The notes below the pieces were generated by a model, which was given only the letters and a program-made list of their open reading frames with translations, was not told where the DNA came from and made no database searches. The position numbers and the translations under genes were made by a program. From contig NC_051129.1 of the NCBI RefSeq assembly GCF_014839805.1, forward strand, positions 8,374,920-8,438,919: 64,000 nucleotides of DNA. The letters run 5' to 3'. The number at the start of each line of letters is the position of its first letter. The first letter of the stretch is position 1. This DNA comes from Manduca sexta. Lineage: Eukaryota; Arthropoda; Insecta; Lepidoptera; Sphingidae. Positions 37,342-48,470 of this stretch are shown piece by piece.

Positions 37342-40052
37342 ATAATAAAGAGCCCATCGATCAGAAGCCCGAGTTGACTCAAGAGCAGAAGATGATGCGA
37401 TTTTTAGAACAACATCAACAACAACAGCAGCAGCAACAACAACAACAACAACAACAGCAGCAGCAACAACAACAACAACCTCAACAAGGGTCGAGCGAAA
37501 GGGACGACGAACGCGAGACTCCAGGGCCCCACGCATGTCCTTACTGCAACTTCAGCTGTACGAACGAAGCGCGATATCACGCCCACGTCAACTCCGTACA
37601 TGCCGATAATGTCCGACACTTCATATGCCCGCTGTGCCAAGATGCATTCAAAGAAAGGCCGGCTTTAGAAAGGCACGTTATGCAAATACACTCGGTGAAC
37701 TCCGAAGGATTGCAAAGATTATTACTTTTGGTAGACCAAAGTCACTGGCTGAACGGTGGCGCTCAGCAAAGAGACGAATCTCGGCAGGGAGATGAGGACC
37801 GCGAGATTTCGTCGCCACGATCAGAGGGTAGTGCGGACGGCGAGACGGAACGGTGTTCGACTTGCAGTCGCACTTTCCGCAACGTCGACGAGCTCTGCCA
37901 ACACCAAAACGAGTCGGGCCATTTAGAACTCAAGCAAACACCTCAAGGGCCTGGCTACGTTTGCTGGAAAAAAGGATGTAATAGATACTTTGATTCAGCC
38001 CACGCCTTGCAAAACCACTTCCGAGAAGCACACGCTCGTAATTCCATCGCAAACATGTCCGTTTCTGAGAAACACGTTTACAAGTATCGATGCAATCAAT
38101 GCAGCTTAGCTTTTAAAACGATAGAAAAATTACAGCTCCATTCTCAGTATCACGTGATTCGAGACGCTACCAAATGCGTATTATGTGGAAGGAGCTTCAG
38201 GTCCGTCTTGGCGCTTCAAAAACACGTCGAGACATCGCATCCTGAACTTTCTGAAGAGGAATTGTCTGCATTTAAACGGAGTCTAGCTTCAAATCCATTG
38301 ATGCAAGCCGGCCAAGGCACCGCACTTGACGCCGCAACGGCCGAGCTCCTGCGCAAGGAAGCTCTCAGAACACCGGACGATGACTTAGCTGACATGGAAG
38401 ACCGCGACTCAAGCGCCACTGTCGCTGACGAGTCCGGTCACAATGACGCTGAAAACTCGGATGATTCAATCATCTACAAAGATCAACAGTTCTTGGAAGA
38501 TTACTTGAATTCGCAAGCAATGGCAGAGGACTCGTACAATGATCCTAATAGAAAGTACAAATGTCATCGATGTAAAGTAGCTTTCACTCGGCAATCATAT
38601 TTAACGGCGCATAACAAAACTTTGCTTCATAGGAAAGGAGAGAAATTAACGTACCCTATGGAAAAGTATCTTGACCCAAACAGGCCATTCAAATGCGATG
38701 TGTGTAAAGAATCATTCACGCAAAAGAATATATTACTGGTGCATTATAATAGCGTGAGCCATTTACACAAACTCAAACGAGCCATGCAAGAACAACAAAA
38801 TAATAACAACCCTCCTGTATCGCCCGGGGCTGGTACCGCGCCGTCTAACCTAACATTGACACCTAAAAGCACTTCGAGCGAAGAGGACGATCGAAAACGC
38901 TATAAATGCAACATTTGCAAAGTAGCGTATACACAGGGTAGCAACCTCGACATTCATATGCGATCAGTCCTGCATCAAACGCGAGCGGGAAAGTTACAGG
39001 AGCTCGCCGCAGCGGGACAAGTGGATTTGACACGGCCTTTAGTTGAACAACCGGACAGAAAGGACCCCGCAAAAATTTTACAAGACGTCTTGTCGCCGAA
39101 AAATACATCCCCTTCGTCAACTAGCAGTGGGGGACCGCGCTCGTCACCCCCCGCGCGCCCTGGTAGCCCTCGGTCCCCGCGCGCAGGTAGCGCCGCGTGC
39201 GATCGGTGTCACGCGTCATTTCCTACCGGAGAGCTACTCGACGCACATCGCGCAACCTCATGCCCGTTTAGCGATGCGCGAGCGCACTCGCCGCTAGGTG
39301 AAGCCGAGGCAGCCGCATTAGACGAGATGGTTGCGAAGGGCAACCCACCCAAGAGAAACTCGCAAATGTATAAACAACTATTAGAGACTTTTGGCTTCGA
39401 TCTCGTCATGCAATATAATGAAAACCAACGAAGAAAATTGCAAGAGCGCGAAATAGCGCGCGCTCCCAGTCCGCCTCCGCCACCTCCGGAGGAAAAACCG
39501 CCTGACGGAGAATCAAAATCAACGTGTCAACATTGCAACAAGGAGTTTTCTAGTGTATTTGTGTTAAAAACTCACTGTGAAGAAGTGCATAAAGACAAAG
39601 TTCCTCTGGAATTTTTGGAACAGTTCGCAGAGCAGTTCAAATCGGAATATGAAAGGAAATCGGGCGCGCCAAATTCACCCCGCGCTGCGTCCCCGGCGCC
39701 TCAGGATGAGAGGTCGCCTTCACCGCGCGGTGAAAACACTGGCAACTTCAGCGAGAACGCGAACGGCGCGGGTGATTCTCAAGCCGGCGCGCTCCTCGCC
39801 GCCCAGGTCCAAGAGATGCAGGCGGCGCTAAACATGATCCAACTACAACAACAGTTGGGCACGATACATCCGATGGTTGCGCAGATGTTGTCGCTAGGCC
39901 TGCCGCTCGGGCTGAACGTGGGCGCGCTCGCGGCTATGAACCTGCAGCCGCCCCTGGTGCCGCTCATGATGCCGCCCCCGCCCTTCGACGCGATGTCGTT
40001 CGCGCACGACGCGCAGCTCAAGCAACAACAACTGCTCCAGCAACAACAGCAG
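37342..40052 (+). CDS. zfh2: zfh2 coding exon 2: polyQ tract and eleven zinc fingers, residues 911-1814
   Basis: It enters at acceptor CAACAG|AT in phase 1, completing codon 911 as Asp, and leaves in phase 0 at CAG|GTTAGT (40053). After a 21-glutamine run (residues 936-956), finger cysteine pairs begin at C976, C1006, C1082, C1118 (spacing CX4C), C1161, C1189, C1318, C1362, C1433, C1530 and C1639. The C1530 finger ends in Cys rather than His. Blocks such as HVYKYRCNQCSLAFKTIEKL and KCDVCKESFTQKNILLVHYN are almost invariant in the family. The stretch KQLLETFGFDLVMQYNENQR matches the conserved segment that precedes the finger before the homeodomains. Linkers are rich in Pro, Ser and Glu. The exon ends in a Leu/Gln-rich helix-like tail, as in vertebrate ZFHX3 before homeodomain 1. 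The frame upstream of 37342 is open for 34 codons but is intron. Confidence 0.97.
37410..37487 (+). repeat. zfh2: CAA/CAG repeat coding polyglutamine
   Basis: Codons 934-959 read Gln, His, 21 Gln, Pro, Gln, Gln, using interspersed CAA and CAG blocks. The mixture of codons suggests an old tract that is less prone to slippage than pure CAG. The opposite strand shows leucine-repeat frames, which are shadows. Confidence 0.9.
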
Positions 40053-41321
40053 GTTAGTCATATGTGCTTATATACTAATATATTATGTTAATATACAGAC
40101 GTTAAATATTATATACATCTTACGAGGTGGTTAAATAAATATATTATATGCATAATTGCAGTGTATAAATAAAAGGCGTTAATAAAATAAAAACACCAAC
40201 AGATAAAATTGATTAATAATAACTTGTGTTGATAAATGAAATTATTTAATATAATATATTAAAGTAAATGAACTTTTGATTTTGATTATGATAAAATCTA
40301 TATTAACACCTGGGCTATTTGAATAGTTATTGGACATTTTAATGTTTGACAAGATAGTTTTAATCATTTATACGTATAAATAAACCTGCAAAATAGCCAA
40401 AATTTATATTCCAAATTGTTATTTCTTATTACCTATGAGATCATACGTAAAAATGACATTCGATAACAGACCATCATTAAACGTTTTACGAAAATTAATA
40501 GTATATTACCAATAAAAATACACTCACACCGTATCTAAAATAAACATACAACTCAGTCTTGTAATGATTATTCCGCGTAATAAAATCTTATTTAAATATC
40601 GCTTAATTATAGACCATGTAAGTGCAAATTAAATACATTCTCTTACACTATTTGATAGTTCGTATACACTGATAAATGCATAATTACATAAAATATAGAT
40701 CAAGTTTATCAATATTACGTGTTCACATATCTATATACATATAAAATATGCATATTAAATCAATTTATGGCTACTTTAAGTTCGAATACAGACTAAAATT
40801 ATATGTTTTGTACACTCTCAAAGTTATTTATGTGCCTAATAAACATAATTTGGCTTTTTAAATAAACTAACGTACCTACATTATTCTCAATGGATCGTAA
40901 TGGCATACCTATACTCGAAAGCTCGGTTTGATAAAATACTTTAGAATCCACTTGTATGAATACCAAGCGCGCACAACACTGAATCAATAACGACATGATG
41001 TAATTATATCTGTGACTTTTTGTATGTAAATTTTGTCGCGAACAAGGACATTTCAGACATACGAGATAAGCGAGGCGTTTTAACGTTGGTTATCTGTTTG
41101 CACAAAGCAACAGAGCGTCTATTGTTAAACGTCTGAGTTTGAGTGTTATTATTAACCATTCCTGTTGTTATTCAAAGTTACCTATGCACAATAAGGGCCA
41201 ATATTGCTGTAGACAAATGAGCCCTTTTGTGTTTTGTCCTTAGGGATATGTATAGCTCTACAATTATAAGTTTTTTATACGTTCTATCAATAATTATATT
41301 AATATTGTCCTATCTTTGCAG
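40053..41321 (+). other. zfh2: zfh2 intron between coding exons 2 and 3
   Basis: It begins GTTAGT and ends TGTCCTATCTTTGCAG, phase 0 on both sides, and is 1269 bases. It is strongly AT-rich with many short TATA/ATTA runs. No coding frame or repeat was recognised. Confidence 0.9.
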
Positions 41322-44160
41322 GCAAATGCTGCAGCTGGTCAAAAAAGAGCTCGTACTCGCATCACCGACGAGCAGCTCAAAATTTTACGAGCGCATTTCG
41401 ACATTAACAACTCGCCAAGTGACGAGGCCATTGCGAAAATGGCCCAACAATCGGGTTTAGCGACCAAAGTTATCAAACATTGGTTCAGAAATACGCTCTT
41501 CAAGGAACGTCAACGTAATAAGGATTCTCCTTATAATTTCAACAACCCACCATCAACTACGCTTAATCTTGAGGAATATGAGAAGACGGGCGAAGCGAAA
41601 GTTACGCCACTTGATTCATCAGTGAGCTCCGATGAAGGTAAGCCACCTCCAGAAAAAAAAGCAAAAACTGAAGATCTATCCATGATGAATCAACAGGAGG
41701 TAAAATCCGAACCTAGCGACGAACCAACCATGGAGGAGAAATATAACTCGTACGATGATCGACACCAAGAGGACAAAAATTTTTTGTTTCCTCAAGCGCC
41801 GTCTCAGAGCCCCGCTCTAAACCCAAGCCATCATGACGGCCAACAAAACATATCACGGCCGCAATCTCCAACGCATATGTCGTTAAACTCGTTGATCCAG
41901 TCGCAGCTGGACTCTATTCCAGCCACAAGTATACCGCAACCGCCACATCCGTCGATGCTACCACCGAAATTGAACCCCAATTTCACGTCCCCAAACTCCG
42001 CGCCCCCGAACGTCCTACCTTTGACCCCAAATCGCAGCCTCAGTCCTGGCAGAGGACCGGCCGATTTCGGACTTTCCGGGGGCAACTCGAACGGATCCAA
42101 CAGCTCGGGGTCTTCTGGCAAACGCGCCAACAGAACTAGATTCACAGACTATCAGATTAAAGTTCTACAAGAGTTTTTTGAAAACAACGCCTATCCCAAA
42201 GATGACGATCTCGAATATCTCTCGAAGTTACTGGGACTGAGTCCTAGAGTCATTGTTGTTTGGTTTCAAAACGCGCGACAAAAAGCGAGAAAAGTGTATG
42301 AAAATCAACCGGCAGCCGATCCGCCTGCGGGCGCCACAGATGATGCCAACAGATTTCAACGCACTCCTGGACTTAACTATCAGTGCAAAAAGTGCCAGTT
42401 AGTATTCCAAAGATACTACGAATTGATAAGGCACCAGAAAACGCACTGTTTTAAAGAAGAAGATGCCAAACGATCAGCCCAAGCGCAAGCGGCTGCGGCA
42501 CAAGTGGCAGCTACATTGAGCAGTGAAGATTCAAACTCAAGCACAGTGGAACATCATAATCCACACGTGCCTGTATCGCCTGCCCCGCCTCGCACCCCGA
42601 CCCCAGCCGCCCCTAATTACCCAGTGTCTCCAGCACCGCCAAACCCTTTAACACCAGTCACCCCTTTATCACATCAGACACGCGAAGAAAAGGATGGAAA
42701 TTTTCAGTGTGATAAATGTAACTTAGTCTTCCCACGCTTTGATCTATGGCGAGAACATCAACTCGTACACATAATGAACCCGAATTTATTTCCCACTTAT
42801 CCCCCAGACTCCCCTTTTGGGATACTTCAACAACATGCCCAACTTCAACAACTAAATGCCACTCTTGGAAACGAAGAAGCTCGTCACCCTTTAGTGGCAG
42901 CTCTTAATCAACAAGTGGCGAAGAGAAAATTTGATGAATACGATGAAACAGATACTGGGGAGCAACCGAAAGACAAGCGTCTAAGAACGACTATTTTACC
43001 TGAACAATTGGATTATTTGTACCAAAAATACCAAATTGAATCGAATCCATCGCGAAAAATGTTAGAGAACATTGCACGCGAAGTTGGGTTAAAAAAAAGA
43101 GTGGTCCAAGTTTGGTTTCAGAACACTCGAGCACGTGAACGAAAGGGGCAGTTTCGTGCTCACGCGCAAGTAATAAACAAGCGTTGTCCCTTTTGTCCAG
43201 CTTTATTCAAAGTAAAAAGCGCATTGGAAAGTCACCTAAGTACAAAACATGCAGATCAATGCGCTCGCGGAGAAATCAACGTTGATGCGCTACCGGACGA
43301 AGAACTTAGCACAGAATCAACACCAAGTTTTGGCTCTCAACAAAGTGACAGGCAGCAAAATTTTTCCCAAGCGGGGGCTCCCATGTTGCCCCCTATTTTC
43401 CCGCCTTTTCACTCAGACATGGAGAAATTTATCAAACAGTACAGTGAAGAGTCAATGAAACGCTACGTTAGTGAACTTCAGGCTCATGCCGCCGCCCAAC
43501 AAAACGGCGCAACCAACACTGATCCATCTGAGAGACGTACAGAACATGGAAAATCGGAAATACCACTTGATCTCAGCAAGCCTGTGGATCTATCAAGGCC
43601 TGGATCGGACGCAGACGAACGTTCAGATACTGCTTCTGAAACAATGGAGTTTTACGAAGAGGACGAACCGACATCACCTGTCACTGCTGGACAGCAGCAA
43701 ACACCGCGTCCGCCCGGCAAACGATACCGAACACAAATGTCATCTCTACAAGTGAAAATAATGAAATCATTATTCGGCGACTACAAAACGCCCACAATGG
43801 CCGAGTGTGAGGCGCTAGGCCGCGAGATATGCCTTCCAAAACGTGTGGTACAAGTCTGGTTTCAAAACGCCCGTGCCAAAGAAAAGAAGGCACGCCTGGC
43901 GGCCGGCTTATCGGAAGTTTCTGATGCGGCTCCGCCGGAGGAGTGCCGCGTGTGTGACTTCAAGTACAGTCACAAGTACTCGGTGCAAGACCACGTGTTC
44001 ACGCGCGGGCACATCGCGGCGGTGCGTGAGCGGCTCCAGAGCAGCAGCGGCGGCGGTGAGGACAGCACGCTCGCTCTCATGCAGATGGCGGCGCGCCTCG
44101 ACGGCGGCATCGGCGGCGACCTGCACAACGCGTTCCTGCGGCCACAGCTCGCCGGAAACG
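41322..44160 (+). CDS. zfh2: zfh2 coding exon 3: four homeodomains and four zinc fingers, residues 1815-2760
   Basis: It starts after TTTGCAG in phase 0. Homeodomains, placed by Trp48-Phe49-X-Asn51, are at residues 1821-1880 (41340-41519), 2081-2140 (42120-42299), 2365-2424 (42972-43151) and 2613-2672 (43716-43895). Recognition-helix residue 50 is Arg in the first (KHWFRNTLFKERQRNKDSPY) and Gln in the other three. C2H2 fingers begin at C2169, C2277, C2436 and C2689, in the family's usual places between and after the homeodomains. PLDLS (2562-2566) and PVDLS (2568-2572), just before homeodomain 4, fit the CtBP-binding PxDLS motif. VKSE near 41700 fits a SUMO acceptor site. The exon stops after the first base of codon 2761 at donor G|GTGAGT (44161). 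Read through, the frame adds only Gly-Glu-Cys-Thr-Thr before TGA at 44175. Vertebrate relatives have several hundred more residues with two further fingers, so the C-terminus is not accounted for here. Confidence 0.96.
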
Positions 44161-44193
44161 GTGAGTGCACCACTTGACCGCGATCCGCGTCGC

Positions 44194-44317
44194 CTGGCGC
44201 TCTATAGCGCCCAGCGCTTTTGGATCTCTTTTCGTAGAACCTCGCAGCGGCGAGCTTCGCTCTGGCAGACGATTGTGTGCTCAGCACCGTGTGTTCGCTG
44301 AGATCAGAGCGAAGCTC
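44194..44317 (+). other. Nested inverted repeats, strong RNA hairpin just after exon 3
   Basis: GAGCTTCGCTCT (44252-44263) and AGAGCGAAGCTC (44306-44317) are perfect 12-base complements. Inside them CTCAGC (44280-44285) pairs with GCTGAG (44297-44302). A smaller stem, GGCGCT-CTAT-AGCGCC, lies at 44196-44211. The arrangement begins 36 bases after the donor and 17 after the read-through stop. It may influence splicing or 3'-end choice, or be a small-RNA precursor; the sequence does not say which. Confidence 0.5.
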
Positions 44318-45442
44318 AATTGGTGCCGTGACGGTCGTTGCTATTTTCCTACTAGTGAGTCCTTTTTGTGTATAAAGTTTAGGCGTAACTGAACAATTTT
44401 ATATAATTCCTACGTGGCGTTGGTATTTCAATCGCATTGTTCTGTTAATATTATGGATGAGCTTCCTGCGTCATTTACTTCGATCATGTTGTAAATAAAT
44501 ATGCGCTAAGTCGGTTGTAAGATGCAATAGATAATGCCAGCACGTACAGAACCAATTCAATCTCGGATATAATTTCGTAATTCAAATAATTACCAAGTAT
44601 CGTTCGAGGTGTAGCAATGTAACCGAAAGAGTAAAATTATTGAGCAATCCTCAAACACTAACTTGAGGTGTAATAGATTTGTTCATGTTGTTATGGTTCT
44701 GTTGGCCGTTGTGGCGTGTTGTTGTGATGGGTGGCGGGCCGGCGGCGTGAAGTCTCGCGCCCGCTGCTTGTCATCGAGCCGCGAGAGGCGGGCCGCTGGC
44801 GGCCGGTGGGCGGCTCGCTCTAACCCGCCACTATTCAAATGCAAACGAAACACAACAATGGTAGGAGTTAGGACGCGTGAAGGACGTCGTATATCTAATG
44901 GGACCGATCTGGCGCACATGCATTCCGCTCCACATGAATAATCAATTATTTAAATGACGCCAATCAAAGACTTTCTCAGAAATAGTGCATCAGTGTTCGG
45001 TTGTTTGTTTTGTCTGAGGTCGCGTCGGGCGTGACGCGGGATTTGGTCCGGCGACTGAGAGCCAACGCCACCTAGAGATATAGACTAGTAATCTGTTGCA
45101 TAATATTATTCTTCCTAGTTGTTCATATTTAAAACTCCTATTAGGTATTAGCGACTTGTGGATTGTTGTAGGATTGTAATGAAAACCAAATTATATATTT
45201 TAGAGAATTTAAACGTTTTAGTTATTATGTAAAGTCATAGCGAAGCCTGAAGTCTATATAACTATTTAAATAAGGTGCCTTGTAGGATTCAAGTGTTTTG
45301 TAAATTATTACTTCCGAGCTCCACTGTAAATATTTACGTGTAAAAGTATACTACTAGTTGTAACGATAGTGCACTGTAAAATTGTCTCTGACACTGTACG
45401 TGATGCGTGTTGCGATGTTTCGTACCCATACGTATATATATA

Positions 45443-45452
45443 AATAAATAAA
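45443..45452 (+). terminator. Overlapping poly(A) signals, proximal
   Basis: Two overlapping AATAAA hexamers (45443-45448 and 45447-45452) are followed by the GT-rich ATTGTTTGTTTCG, a typical downstream element. This is a candidate cleavage site near 45465. Confidence 0.4.
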
Positions 45453-46413
45453 TATATTGTTTGTTTCGTAGAGGCATCTTGGAACTTGTGATATAACTGT
45501 ATCTAATTAGTTTACTTCGCATATCTTTCACAAGCGTCGCGCCGCAGGGCGGGACGTTGAAAGCACAAAAATACATACAGACATAACATTAGGAGTTTGT
45601 GGACTTTACATAATAATGAAGTCTTGGGTATCGTGTGGGGTCTCGCCGGCTGCACTTTTTTGCTATTCTCCCGATGCATTTACATAAGAGTTGTTCGGGA
45701 TCGGGGCGTTAGACGATATGCAAATATTTAGTTCAGATTTGAATGTCGCCACCAATATGAGTGCGCTCGTGCGGCTGCGGCTGCGCTCGCGCACGCGCCC
45801 CACGCGCCACGGGACTGCCTTTATTCTATTATTTATTATGTGGAAAGTTTCGCCGGCGTCTCCGCTCCACGTCTAGGCTCTTCGATACGTCTCTATTGAT
45901 CTTTCAAATGCAAATATCAACAGTGGCAAATATAAAGCAGTGCTATTTACTACCGCCCCGATAGGTGTGATGGTCCGTGCCTCCGTTGTGACGTGTTTAT
46001 TTGCATATCGTTTTTTTTTTTGTTATTATTTTCTTTTTATGTTATGTTTGTATTTATTTTTGTCCTTTTTAGTTTTACTATTATTATTTTGTTTTGTCGT
46101 GTAGATAATGTGCGCGCGTCTAGACTGACGTGCGAAATTGATATTGAATTTGCCTCCAATACGACTTCCAATAATTTTATTTTAATTTGTATAATTTAAT
46201 TTTATAATAATTATGTGCGATCTGCATTTACTGTTATTCAGAAGTTATTGCTAAATAGTTATTTGAAACGAAACCTGTGCCAGCCAGTGATCGAATTCTT
46301 TGGTATACTTTAGACTTAAACTATCATCTAGATAGAAAGATTGAAAGTCTTGTAAACTGAATAGTATTATTATAATTATTATCTACAGTTATTATATTTG
46401 CAAAATTCGTTGA

Positions 46414-46419
46414 AATAAA
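46414..46419 (+). terminator. Poly(A) signal, distal
   Basis: AATAAA in TGAAATAAATGC is followed after about 25 bases by a T- and GT-rich tract (46441-46505), the classical arrangement of a cleavage and polyadenylation site. It lies about 2.25 kb after exon 3. Confidence 0.5.
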
Positions 46420-46440
46420 TGCAATATTTATATTATTGAT

Positions 46441-48327
46441 TTATGTTTTTTTTTTGTTTTTTGTTTCCTTGGTTCCTTTATCCTGAGTTTTTTTTCTTTT
46501 GTTCGTATTATAATTATGTGGAATGCAATGAGGTAACAAAGAGGTTTAAACGTAATTTTTTGTACATAGAAAAGTATCCAGCTAAGTCTCGGAGAATTAT
46601 CGAATTACTTAAAGGCAGGTGAGCATAGACGGTAATTGAAAACGTTGTAGCGTTCCTCAATACCATTGTGTGCATACCTGTCTTCTTAAAACAATAACAG
46701 CTCTTTGTCTTTATTCATTTGAATGTGACGGACGCCCCGAGAAGAGAAATATAAATTAACTTTAAATCTATAGATTTCCGCTTCGTGGGAGGCGATCTCT
46801 TAACAAAACTTTCTTCAAGTACATTGTACGCTACAGATTGCTAGTTTGTTTTTAATAATGTACAAACATAAATAAACTATAACGATCGTAACGGCACACC
46901 TCTGTGATGGTAATTTGTTTAGGAACATCATTTTTTTTTTACCTTTCATGGAATATGATGGATATGTTGAATTGTTATTAAATTAGTAAACCTGATGACA
47001 ATCATCTGACCAGAAGGAAAATTATACCATAAAGTTTCTTAATATTTTATGATCAGGAAGGGCATGTAACACTATAGATTTGAAAATTCTATTAATAACA
47101 TTACCTAACATGCAAATTTCTACCTTATTTATCTGCACCACCCTAAGGTTGACTGGAAGAGAATGCCTTTTGCATTAAGTCCGCCGAAATACATATGTTT
47201 ATAAAATCCAAATCTTTAACTTATGGTAACGATTTAAACCTCATGTATAAAATTACAGATTGCTTAGTAAGTCCCTGTCCACGAATAAAATGAAGACAAA
47301 GAACTAATACGTAAATATGTAATTAATAAAAACCATTTGTGACGGTGATGTGATTAGTCACTAAATTGTGTAGAGACCTGTCTTATACTAGCTCTCTATA
47401 TCTTTACACGTATGCAATAACGTGTTAATTTTCTGATGTATTTTAAATAACTACAAAATTTGTAAGTTTTAAAGCTCGCTTAAAACAATATTATCAGATA
47501 ACACTAAACAATTACGAAACCGGATATAAAAAATGTATAGCGGATATAGTTAAATAAAAGTAAAAAAGGTTACTTTCTATAGAACTAATCCGAAACAATC
47601 TCTTAAAGATAGAATTGAAGATTAACACCTGTTTAACCTCTTCTTATCCACTCATAGGGATTATTTACTTTGTTTTTTTGTTTTACTTTATTATTTTGTT
47701 GTTTTTTTTTCTATAATACGTACATTATATCAAATACAAAATATCTATAGTCGGTTATACACCAAATTATATTTTAAATCTATAGGAATAAAGTTGAAAC
47801 TACAATAAACTACGTTTTGTCACGAGTAATTATGCATGCCTATCATAAACCGAAATATATGTATATAGATACTTCATACAGAAATTGTTAATAGAAGATA
47901 AGCAACTTATCAAGATACCTTATAAAGAGAATACACAAACAAAGCGGTAATAGTATTCACTCTAACTCAGCGTAATAAAAGTTTCACGAGGTTGGATTTT
48001 TGCAAAAGGCTCTGCTAAATCCGGAAGAGAGTAATTAAGATTGTAGGTAATACGTTATTTTATATTTGTTGTTAAATACCATCTTAACACACAACAGCAC
48101 ATCAATGCCAGGGAAGAAACTATATTAAGAATACTGTTACCAAGGTGCTAATCAATGACCAGCCAGTTTAGAACAAAGGTAGGTGGGTAATGAAATTACA
48201 TATTAAAAATCATCAGTTATATGCAATCACGACTAATTTGTGTACTTTACCTTAGTCCGAGTGAACCTGCTATAATAAGACGTAAACAAGGGACGAAATT
48301 CCTCTTATATCAGCCCGTTATTTTATA
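46441..48327. other. AT-rich non-coding DNA with an old retroelement scrap
   Basis: No gene. At about 47140-47210 the stretch CTAAGGTTGACTGGAAGAG followed by GCATTAAGTCCGCC matches my memory of the conserved 3' end of common lepidopteran LINEs. The rest is AT-rich with T-runs near 46442-46500 and 47670-47710. Confidence 0.45.
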
Positions 48328-48470
48328 CTGGCCTTAGACCACGTTGGCCTGATTCGAATTGGCAGACATACCTTTGAAAATGTTTTTAAAGAATTGTCAT
48401 GAATGGAGGTTTTCTCACGATGTTTCCCTTCCCGTTACACCGGGATAATTGATAAACTATACACATATAA
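48328..48470 (+). mobile_element. Degraded copy of the ATT-tail repeat family
   Basis: CTTAGACCACGTTGGCCT, ATTGGCAGACATACCTTTGAAAA and TTTTCTCACGATGTTTCCCTTCCCGTTA appear in the order seen at 20823-20996, with an internal gap. Confidence 0.5.

Larger units (their letters stand above)
44161..46440 (+). other. zfh2: Probable zfh2 3' UTR or terminal intron
   Basis: If the donor at 44161 is not used, translation ends at TGA 44175-44177 (2765 residues) and this becomes 3' UTR. Supporting this, the segment lacks repeats, has long U-rich runs (46010-46106), a UGUAAAUA Pumilio-type site (45325-45332) and poly(A) signals at 45443-45452 and 46414-46419. Acceptor-like sites such as TATTTTCCTACTAG (ends 44355) would give only a few more codons. 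It could equally be the start of a long intron leading to an exon beyond the window. Confidence 0.45.

Noticed and set aside
37183..37536. 117-codon minus-strand frame rich in Val and Ala
   Set aside because: Its core is the antisense reading of the polyQ repeat.
41831..42145. 104-codon minus-strand frame in exon 3
   Set aside because: Antisense of a Pro/Ser/Asn-rich linker of zfh2; no independent evidence.
43843..44301. 152-codon plus-strand frame overlapping the end of exon 3
   Set aside because: Out-of-frame Arg-rich reading of the homeodomain 4 region; the zfh2 frame is clearly the real one.
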